Assembly: GCA_003819755.1 (NCBI GenBank) | Contig: RPQK01000165.1 | Location: 1 to 11,124, forward strand | Length of the DNA: 11,124 nt | Reading direction: 5' to 3' | Source of the DNA: Acidobacteriota bacterium | GTDB lineage: Bacteria; Acidobacteriota; UBA6911; RPQK01 | Shown: positions 6,728-11,124 of the stretch, piece by piece | Numbering within the stretch: position 1 is the first letter of the stretch | Layout of the letters: each line of letters opens with the position of its first letter | Program-made: the position numbers and the translations under genes | The notes under the pieces: generated by a model | Told to the model about the DNA's origin: nothing | Database searches by the model: none | Seen by the model: the letters and a program-made list of their open reading frames with translations, nothing else

Positions 6728-8071
6728 ATGCCGAATGTCGGGACACCGGCCGTCATCAGGGCCGTCAAAGCCGCCGCCTGCCCTTTGAGGGATGGGGAGG
6801 AGGACTATGACTCGCTGATGGATCGGATGGGTCAGGCCTGTTTTGTCTTCATCGGCGAGGCGAGCCATGGAACTCATGAGTTCTATGATCACCGTGCGGA
6901 AATCACCAAACGCCTGATCAAGGAAAAAGGTTTTCGCGGAGTAGCGGTTGAAGCAGACTGGCCGGACGCTTACCGGGTGCATCGCTACGTGACCAACCGG
7001 GACGGAGCGGAAGACAGCCGCTCTTCGCTCAGAGGTTTCCGACATTTTCCCACCTGGATGTGGCGCAACCACGTGGTTCAGAACTTCGTAGAGTGGCTGC
7101 GTTCACATAACGATTCTCTGAAAGGAATGCAGCCGAAAACCGGATTCTACGGGTTGGACCTCTACGGCCTGCACGCGTCGATAAGGAGTGTACTCGACTT
7201 TCTCGATAAGGTTGACCCGGCGGCGGCCCAAAGGGCCCGGTATCGATATTCATGCTTTGACCATTTTGGTGAGGACACCGACGCCTACGGGTACGCGGCC
7301 GGCTTTGACCTCGATAAGTCGTGCGAGAAGGAAGTCATCAATCAACTGCTGGAATTCGAGAAAAGGGATCTCGAGTTTCTTAAGCAGGACGGACAGGTCG
7401 TCGAGGACGAATACTTTCAATTGCTTCAAAATGCTCGCCTCATCAAGAACGCGGAGAAATATTATCGAGAGATGTTCCGGGGAAGGATCTCTTCCTGGAA
7501 TATCCGGGACCAGCATATGGCGGAAACCTTGGAAGCGATTGCGTCGCACTTGCGAAGTCAAGGAGAGCCGGTGAAAATCGTCGTCTGGGCGCATAATTCT
7601 CACATCGGCGACGCGGCGGCCACCGAGTTCGGCCAGCAGGGAGAGCTGAACGTCGGCCAGCTTTTCAGAGAGAAATATCCGGACGACTGTTTCCTGCTCG
7701 GTTTCACGACCTACGGAGGGACCGTTACCGCTGCCTCCGATTGGGGGGCCCCGGCCGAGAAGAAAAGCGTGCAACCCGCGTTGAAGGGCAGCTATGAAGA
7801 CGTGTTCCACCGCACCCGCATTCCCCGTTTCATGGTTGCATTTTGGAACTACGAGGCAGCGATCGGCGAGCTGAAACAGGCGCGGCTGGAACGCGCGATC
7901 GGTGTCATCTATCGGCCGCAAAGCGAAAGACTGAGCCACTACTTCTACGCTCGGCTTTCGGATCAATTCGACGCGGTGGTGCACCTGGATCAGACAAATG
8001 CCGTCGAGCCCTTGGAGTACGCTCAGCCGCTTGATTTCGAAGCTGCGGAAACTTACCCGAGCGCGCTTTGA
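6728..8071 (+). CDS. erythromycin esterase (EreB)-like protein
   Basis: Protein of 447 residues of the erythromycin esterase family (Pfam PF05139). Active-site motifs are complete: FIGEASHGTHEFYDHR with E44 and H47, AVEADWPDAYRVHRY at about 73-87, and VVWAHNSHIGDA with H289 and H292, at nearly the positions known for EreB. Length is close to the family norm of about 400-450. True Ere enzymes hydrolyse the macrolactone, but most chromosomal homologues have no shown macrolide activity and many accompany stress genes or phosphoribosyltransferases. ATG at 6728 follows GAGGAG by about 6 nt. It is 17 nt downstream of the chaB-like gene, so it is third in that operon. A cytoplasmic, general hydrolase is the safest call; macrolide resistance should not be assumed. 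Confidence 0.9.
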   Translation: MPNVGTPAVIRAVKAAACPLRDGEEDYDSLMDRMGQACFVFIGEASHGTHEFYDHRAEITKRLIKEKGFRGVAVEADWPDAYRVHRYVTNRDGAEDSRSSLRGFRHFPTWMWRNHVVQNFVEWLRSHNDSLKGMQPKTGFYGLDLYGLHASIRSVLDFLDKVDPAAAQRARYRYSCFDHFGEDTDAYGYAAGFDLDKSCEKEVINQLLEFEKRDLEFLKQDGQVVEDEYFQLLQNARLIKNAEKYYREMFRGRISSWNIRDQHMAETLEAIASHLRSQGEPVKIVVWAHNSHIGDAAATEFGQQGELNVGQLFREKYPDDCFLLGFTTYGGTVTAASDWGAPAEKKSVQPALKGSYEDVFHRTRIPRFMVAFWNYEAAIGELKQARLERAIGVIYRPQSERLSHYFYARLSDQFDAVVHLDQTNAVEPLEYAQPLDFEAAETYPSAL

Positions 8072-8113
8072 GAAGGGGACAGAAACCCGCAGGCGCAAGT
8101 TTTAGGGTGGGGA

Positions 8114-8158
8114 TGGTGGGCCTAAGTGGAGTTGAACCACTGACCCCACGCTTATCAG
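8114..8158 (-). other. 3' half of tRNA-Ile(GAU): attachment-site scar of an integrated element
   Basis: Read on the minus strand, this is the anticodon loop CTGATAA (GAU anticodon), the anticodon 3' stem GCGTG, the variable loop, the T arm GGTTCAACTCC region, the acceptor 3' strand and a encoded CCA, as in a bacterial tRNA-Ile(GAU). Upstream of the loop the match stops: the expected CACGC stem is replaced by unrelated sequence and no D arm or 5' acceptor is present in the next 300 nt. It is therefore a fragment, not a working tRNA. Such 3' fragments are left when tyrosine-integrase elements insert into a tRNA gene. The orientation puts the element on the high-coordinate side and an intact tRNA-Ile at its far end. 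Confidence 0.85.
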
Positions 8159-8480
8159 GAGCGTAAAAACTGTTACATCTATTGATTTTAGATGATTTAA
8201 GGGTGCACATCCCGGCAAATTAGGAGCGTTTTAACGGCCTTTTTGCACCCTCCCTGCACCCTTTATCGCCAGAACCCGGAGGAGACCAACCCCCTCCAGG
8301 CACCCCGTGAAAGAGGGGAAAGGGGATTTGAAGGTCAGATAGCAAGAGTTCTTCCGTTTGCCCCAGGGAATCCTACTTCTCCTGCCAGAGGCGTCATCCA
8401 GTTACTCTTTCAGGCGTCTCGGGACGTCGAACACGACTGAAGGTACTCGGACTTTCGTGGCGAGCTAGTGAAAGCGGGCG
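8159..8480. other. island-end intergenic region without a credible gene
   Basis: This 322-nt stretch joins the tRNA fragment to the NYN gene. It starts A/T-rich (8164-8200), contains the GGGTGCA repeats, and has an 8-bp direct repeat AGGAGCGT at 8157-8164 and 8222-8229. The one open frame of 65 codons (8243-8440, plus) is Pro/Arg-rich with no recognisable domain or good ribosome site. No integrase was found here. Confidence 0.6.
8201..8261. repeat. GGGTGCA repeats beside the attachment site
   Basis: GGGTGCA occurs at 8201-8207 and as its reverse complement TGCACCC at 8244-8250 and 8255-8261. The last two start 11 bp apart, about one helical turn, so a protein could contact both on one face. 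Short repeats 40-105 bp from the core of an att site are typical of arm-type integrase or excisionase sites; that role is inferred. Confidence 0.45.
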
Positions 8481-9272
8481 TTATGCCTTTTCAAGTTCGC
8501 AGGGGACTGGTTTGCGAAGCTTCTTCAGGTGACCAGGCCTCGGGCAAGTGGAACGGAGCCCGTCAATGTGTTCATGGAGATTGGGGTCGATTGGATTCCA
8601 CATCGGATCAAGAATGAAGTCAATTCCCTCTCGTCTGGCTAACTTGGCGGCTGGAACGAAATCGCAGTCCCCGGCCACTAAAACGATGCGGCGGACGAAC
8701 CGTTTATAAGCGAGCGAGGCAATGTCGAGGCCGATCTTGATATCCACTCCCTTCTGCCGCAGATCATAGGAGACGTCGTTTTCAGTAAGATCGGAGACCT
8801 GAATCCTCTTCTTAAGAAGAAGAACTCCTTTGTCGGGATTAATGATCCATCTTCCCCGGTCCTGTAGTTGCCCCAAACGCAGTGCGACTTTCCTGAGCTT
8901 CCGCAATTCTTGATGAAATTGCCGACGGAATTCGGCTTGCACCGTCTTGGAAAAGTCCACGGCACGCCCGGTGATCGGGTTATGGAGCTTCTTGCCGAAG
9001 GGAACGCAGTCGTAAAACAAAATCCGATAGAGATACTCGGAACCCACATGGCGCATCAAGAACTGATACATGTTCTTGGCAACTCTTTGAGGCGGATGAG
9101 ACGAAGCTTCCGGAATGAGCTTGTTATAGCGTTTAAGGAAGAAGGAGCCGTCGACCAAGATCGCTGTGACGATCGGCTCCCTAGAAATGAAAAGCTCCTG
9201 GGCTCGGCGTCCCGCTATAGAATTCTGGGTACGCTTACTGCCAGGAGCACTATATTCACTATTTTCATTCAT
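8481..9272 (-). CDS. NYN-domain (PIN-like) nuclease protein
   Basis: Protein of 263 residues with a NYN/LabA-type PIN-like nuclease domain (Pfam PF01936). Acidic metal-site positions are in place: D41 in AILVDGSFF, D177 and D183 in KGVDIKIGLDIASLAYKR, and D202/D204 in VLVAGDCDFVPAAKLARREG. Between them is an insertion (about 90-165) with KKLHNPITGRAVDF and a basic helical stretch. The first 30 residues are polar and low in complexity. NYN domains cut RNA in many systems and occur in defence loci; the target here is unknown. The start is uncertain: an in-frame TAA lies 6 nt upstream of ATG 9272, so translation cannot begin earlier, yet no SD precedes it and a promoter-like sequence ends right at it, so mRNA may be leaderless. 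It lies inside the putative island. Confidence 0.82.
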   Translation of the reverse strand: MNENSEYSAPGSKRTQNSIAGRRAQELFISREPIVTAILVDGSFFLKRYNKLIPEASSHPPQRVAKNMYQFLMRHVGSEYLYRILFYDCVPFGKKLHNPITGRAVDFSKTVQAEFRRQFHQELRKLRKVALRLGQLQDRGRWIINPDKGVLLLKKRIQVSDLTENDVSYDLRQKGVDIKIGLDIASLAYKRFVRRIVLVAGDCDFVPAAKLARREGIDFILDPMWNPIDPNLHEHIDGLRSTCPRPGHLKKLRKPVPCELEKA

Positions 9273-9302
9273 ATATTACGCAGCTTCGTCCAAAAAGTTC
9301 AA
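9273..9302 (-). promoter_or_regulatory. possible promoter for the NYN gene
   Basis: On the minus strand TTGAAC (9302-9297) and TAATAT (9278-9273) are 18 nt apart, five of six matches in the -10 and four in the -35. The -10 abuts the ATG at 9272, so RNA from it would begin at or just after the start codon. Either the message is leaderless or the real start is a later codon. Confidence 0.35.
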
Positions 9303-9400
9303 GCAAATTTCCCTTTTTTCTCCATGTCCCCTTCCTTCGTCGACGCGCGCGCACGCCCCGCTGCCTCAGTCTTAGTCAACCGCTCTTGACGACAAAACGG

Positions 9401-9433
9401 GCCACCGATTCGGCGGTAAGTGTAATCGGTGGC
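9401..9433. repeat. perfect 10-bp inverted repeat
   Basis: GCCACCGATT at 9401-9410 and AATCGGTGGC at 9424-9433 are exact reverse complements around a 13-nt spacer. It lies in the gene-poor part of the island. It may be an RNA hairpin, a protein site or the remnant of an inserted element; no flanking direct repeat was seen. Confidence 0.5.
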
Positions 9434-9638
9434 GCCAGAAAGCGCAAGAAGGGCTTCGAGGAGGCCGAGGCAATTTTCCATTCTGGCTACTCGCCGCCGG
9501 CGCGCTGAAACAGAGAGTCTTACTCGATCTTCCATCTAGCGTGATGAATCGCGGGGAAGGCAATGAGAATATCGGGGCCCCATCCATGCGCGCGACCCGG
9601 AAAGGAGTTCAAACCCGAGTGCCAGTCACTTCTGCGAC

Positions 9639-9657
9639 AAAAAACCTCCGTGGGAGG
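9639..9657 (-). terminator. intrinsic terminator downstream of the small unknown gene
   Basis: On the minus strand CCTCC-CAC-GGAGG (9657-9645) is followed at once by six T residues (9644-9639). The stem is short (5 bp) but all G-C apart from one pair. It lies 77 nt past the stop codon of the small minus-strand gene and is correctly oriented to end its transcript. Confidence 0.5.
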
Positions 9658-9666
9658 ATGGCCCCC

Positions 9667-9699
9667 AGGTAGTGTCGCCGGAATCCGGCGACACTACCT
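9667..9699. repeat. perfect 15-bp palindromic hairpin
   Basis: AGGTAGTGTCGCCGG at 9667-9681 and its exact reverse complement at 9685-9699 flank a 3-nt AAT loop. It sits between the small gene's stop codon and its likely terminator. With no T-tract on either side it is not itself a terminator. Its compactness and perfection suggest a REP-like dispersed palindrome or a recently inserted element end. Confidence 0.8.
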
Positions 9700-9733
9700 T
9701 AGGACGTTCTGGCGGAGAACTCTGAACGGTCCC

Positions 9734-9970
9734 TCAAACCCAAGATAGTAAGACTTCGCTCTCGAACCTCGCCTCAGCCTGCGCTCGCAGTTCATCTAGG
9801 CAACGCCACTTCTGGTCACTTTCTTCCCAGTAGAATACGCGTTCAAAGACATTGGCCGTGTGGGAGATGCGGTGCGTCTCGAACTCCTGGGACAGGAGCG
9901 TGAACGCGTGATTGATGCTCCTCGCCTCCCTCTTGAGGCTGATCACCTTGGACCGGCAGTCAACGAGCAC
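9734..9970 (-). CDS. small unknown protein, main frame of a probably frameshifted gene
   Basis: Frame of 78 codons opening with GTG at 9970. It has a long charged amphipathic helix (about 8-35, SKVISLKREARSINHAF) and then TANVFERVFYWEE, DQKWRCLDEL and a helical end, a mix that looks like real coding sequence. I recognise no family. The GTG has only a poor ribosome site. A second short frame with an excellent SD and ATG (10019) ends by overlapping this start by 11 nt. Removing one C from the CCC just before the GTG would join them into one 94-residue protein. The gene is divergent from drmD across paired promoters, so it may be an accessory or regulator of that system; no helix-turn-helix is evident. 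Confidence 0.55.
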   Translation of the reverse strand: MLVDCRSKVISLKREARSINHAFTLLSQEFETHRISHTANVFERVFYWEESDQKWRCLDELRAQAEARFESEVLLSWV

Positions 9971-10019
9971 GGGCTTCTTCGTTCCTCGAATCCGGAGCTT
10001 TGGCTAACCAGAAGCTCAT
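9960..10019 (-). CDS. 19-codon frame: N-terminus of the split small gene, or a leader peptide
   Basis: ATG at 10019 is preceded by AAGGAG at a 7-nt spacing, the best ribosome site near here, and encodes MSFWLAKAPDSRNEEARAR before TGA. Its last codons overlap the GTG that opens the 78-codon frame. Most likely it is the true N-terminus of that gene (MSFWLAKAPDSRNEEA), separated by a one-base insertion. Translational coupling or programmed frameshifting are the alternatives. Confidence 0.45.
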   Translation of the reverse strand: MSFWLAKAPDSRNEEARAR

Positions 10020-10068
10020 GACCAACTCCTTGGTTCTGCGGGCGTTATAGGGGTTCTCCGCTCTTGTG

Positions 10069-10096
10069 ATTCTACGCGACTTAAGAAGCGGGTCAA
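10069..10096 (-). promoter_or_regulatory. sigma70-type promoter for the small divergent gene
   Basis: On the minus strand TTGACC (10096-10091) and TAGAAT (10074-10069) each match five of six consensus bases and are 16 nt apart. Transcription would start near 10062, leaving about 43 nt of leader before the ATG at 10019 and its strong SD. Confidence 0.6.
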
Positions 10097-10123
10097 GATT
10101 GAACCTTGGAATTCTTTCAATCT
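10096..10123. promoter_or_regulatory. candidate operator: perfect 8-bp dyad between divergent promoters
   Basis: AGATTGAA (10096-10103) and TTCAATCT (10116-10123) are exact reverse complements around 12 nt. One edge meets the -35 of the minus-strand promoter and the other covers the proposed -35 of the drmD promoter. A dimeric regulator bound here could block or activate both. Its identity is unknown. Confidence 0.5.
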
Positions 10124-10143
10124 CGGCGAGGAGTTACTATAAT
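10115..10143 (+). promoter_or_regulatory. drmD promoter
   Basis: A consensus TATAAT -10 lies at 10138-10143. At 17 nt upstream the -35 position is TTTCAA (10115-10120), which matches only three of six bases, as expected where an activator helps or repression is tight. The start site would be near 10150, giving a leader of about 50 nt. Confidence 0.5.
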
Positions 10144-10154
10144 CCCCCCCTGTT

Positions 10155-10180
10155 CTGCCCTTCGGAGTTCGTCAGGGCGG
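10155..10180 (+). other. hairpin in the drmD leader
   Basis: CTGCCCT (10155-10161) can pair with AGGGCGG (10174-10180) through seven pairs, one a U-G, with a 12-nt loop. It falls within the predicted leader, ending 11 nt before the AAAGG ribosome site. It may influence transcript stability or translation; no T-tract follows. Confidence 0.35.
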
Positions 10181-10200
10181 GCGATTAGAAAGGCCTCTCA

Positions 10201-11124
10201 ATGCCACTCATTCCGAGAGCGCCCGAGCCCGGAGAAGTTGTCCGAGTCAGGCAGCGGCAGTACCTCGTTGAAGAAGTCATCGGGCCCCCGATGGCCGGGG
10301 ACGCCACACTTGTGCGCCTCTCGTGCCTGGATGATGACGCACAGGGACAGCCGCTCGAGGTTCTCTGGGAGAAGGAAGTCGACCCCGAGATCCTGAACGC
10401 CGAAACGTGGGGGGAAATCGCCCGGCGCGGCTTTGACCCGCCTAAGCTTTTTGCCGCCTACCTCCACACGCTTCGCTGGAACTGCGTCACGGCCACCGAC
10501 CCAAGGCTCTTCCAATCGCCGTTCCGAGCCGGGATCAAGATCGAAGCCTATCAGCTTGAGCCGCTCCGCAAGGCTTTACTCCTCCCGCGCGTGAATCTGT
10601 TCATCGCGGACGACGTCGGGCTGGGGAAGACAATCGAGGCCGGGTTGATTGCGCGCGAGCTGCTCCTGCGCAAGAAGGTCCGCGAAATCGTGGTCAGCTG
10701 CCCGCCGTCGATGCTCATTCAGTGGCAGGAGGAGTTGGAGACTCGGTTCGGACTCTCCTTCGAGATCGTCGACAAGGCATATGTGGCCCGGGTCCGGCGG
10801 GAAAGAGGTTATGGAATTAACCCGTGGACGACCCACACGCGCTTCCTCATCTCCCAGAGACTCTTGATTGACGAAGGTTACATGGCCCCGCTCCGGGACT
10901 GGCTCGGCGAGCTGCGTCCGGGCTCGCTCCTGATCCTGGACGAGGCGCACCACGCGGCGCCCGCAAGTGGCGCGCGCTATGCGATTGACTCGAAGATTAC
11001 CAGGGCCGTCCGCGAAATCGCCCCACGCTTCGAGCACCGGCTCTTTCTCTCCGCCACGCCGCACAATGGCCACTCCAACAGCTTCTCGGCCCTCCTCGAG
11101 ATTCTCGACCCCCAGCGGTTCTGC
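10201..11124 (+). CDS. drmD: DISARM SNF2-like helicase DrmD (N-terminal part, cut by window end)
   Basis: First 308 residues of an SNF2-like ATPase, open to the last base of the window. Residues 1-110 carry the features I associate with DrmD: the MPLIPRAPEPG start, VRLSCLDDDAQGQPLEVLWE at about 38-57 and FAAYLHTLRWNCVTATDPRL near 84-103. Helicase motifs follow: Q motif around Q118 (AYQLEPLRKAL), Walker A DDVGLGKT at 137-144, DEAH at 247-250 and motif III SATPHNG at 284-290. DrmD belongs to class 1 DISARM, a multi-gene anti-phage system with the drmMI adenine methylase, drmA helicase, drmB and drmC phospholipase-D-like genes; DrmD proteins run to roughly 1,000 residues, so about 70% lies outside. 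ATG at 10201 follows AAAGG by 7 nt. It is divergent from a small unknown gene. A stand-alone SNF2 helicase is possible until the next genes are seen. Confidence 0.87.
   Translation, partial: MPLIPRAPEPGEVVRVRQRQYLVEEVIGPPMAGDATLVRLSCLDDDAQGQPLEVLWEKEVDPEILNAETWGEIARRGFDPPKLFAAYLHTLRWNCVTATDPRLFQSPFRAGIKIEAYQLEPLRKALLLPRVNLFIADDVGLGKTIEAGLIARELLLRKKVREIVVSCPPSMLIQWQEELETRFGLSFEIVDKAYVARVRRERGYGINPWTTHTRFLISQRLLIDEGYMAPLRDWLGELRPGSLLILDEAHHAAPASGARYAIDSKITRAVREIAPRFEHRLFLSATPHNGHSNSFSALLEILDPQRFC

Larger units (their letters stand above)
9303..9733. other. gene-poor stretch between NYN gene and small unknown gene
   Basis: About 430 nt with no convincing gene. A 78-codon minus-strand frame at 9299-9535 ends 26 nt before the NYN start but has no SD at its ATG, no domain and a low-complexity Arg-rich composition. 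The stretch does hold a 10-bp inverted repeat, an intrinsic-terminator-like hairpin and a perfect 15-bp palindrome, listed separately. Confidence 0.5.

Noticed and set aside
7250..8098. 282-codon minus-strand frame opposite the esterase gene
   Set aside because: Shadow of the EreB-like gene, whose catalytic motifs and start are clear.
8243..8440. 65-codon plus-strand open frame next to the att site
   Set aside because: Pro/Arg-rich composition, no domain, no convincing promoter; likely chance in G+C-rich DNA, although GGAG-like sequences occur nearby.
8114..8480. Intact tRNA-Ile interrupted by an intron in the anticodon loop
   Set aside because: No 5' acceptor, D arm or 5' anticodon stem appears within the next 300 nt on the minus strand, so it is a fragment, at least within any reasonable intron length.
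8470..8485. Integron attC-like core (GTTATGC), with a similar GCGGGCGTTAT string near 10038
   Set aside because: Does not fit the GTTRRRY core, lacks the paired second core and hairpin of attC, and the shared string is only about ten bases.
9299..9535. 78-codon minus-strand open frame just upstream of the NYN gene
   Set aside because: No ribosome site at its ATG, Arg-rich low-complexity translation, and it runs through an inverted repeat; not credible as a partner antitoxin on present evidence.
10155..10180. Transcription terminator or riboswitch in the drmD leader
   Set aside because: The stem is short, no T-tract follows, and no known aptamer pattern is visible; kept only as a leader hairpin.
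10576..11073. 165-codon minus-strand frame opposite drmD
   Set aside because: Overlaps Walker A and DEAH coding sequence of drmD on the other strand; translation has no recognisable domain.

Overview
The window looks like a G+C-rich bacterial chromosome, with Shine-Dalgarno (SD) sequences in front of nearly every gene. The gene families (a ureide-permease/GRP-like transporter, secreted creatininase and ADP-ribosylglycohydrolase homologues, DUF4142, ChaB, an EreB-like esterase) suggest Acidobacteriota or a similar soil phylum. That placement is an inference with low to moderate confidence; no marker gene is present.

Layout. (1) Positions 1-5667, minus strand: transcribed from high to low coordinates, a CaCA-type Na+/Ca2+ exchanger, a sugar-binding-protein-like protein with no signal peptide, a secreted creatininase-family amidohydrolase, a secreted ADP-ribosylglycohydrolase-fold protein and a ten-helix-type DMT permease. 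The binding protein, amidohydrolase and glycohydrolase are 12-16 nt apart, with SD sequences placed at or beside the preceding stop codons, so they form an operon. The permease follows after 178 nt containing a striking 9-bp tandem/inverted repeat. Together they suggest extracellular cleavage of an N-glycoside or amide compound followed by uptake of a product. (2) Positions 5803-8071, plus strand: DUF4142, ChaB and EreB-like esterase genes, tightly packed and reading as a stress-type operon. The divergent gap at 5668-5802 holds a hairpin with a T7 tract on the minus strand that also covers the DUF4142 SD. (3) Positions 8114-8158: the 3' half of a tRNA-Ile(GAU), from anticodon loop to CCA, with no 5' half. 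This is the usual scar of a tRNA-targeted integrated element. Its orientation places the element at higher coordinates, so everything from about 8159 to the window end is probably inside a genomic island. (4) Positions 8159-11124, the putative island: GGGTGCA repeats near the junction, a NYN-domain nuclease gene, a gene-poor stretch with a perfect 15-bp palindrome and a terminator, a small unknown gene that appears split by a one-base frameshift, and, divergent from it, the first 308 codons of drmD, the SNF2-like helicase of class 1 DISARM anti-phage systems. The gene is cut by the window end.

The main result is a DISARM-bearing defence island whose chromosomal junction lies in the window. 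Its drmD promoter faces a second promoter across a perfect 8-bp dyad that touches both -35 elements, an arrangement that suggests shared control of drmD and the small divergent gene. Gene families were assigned by reading motifs; no database search was possible.
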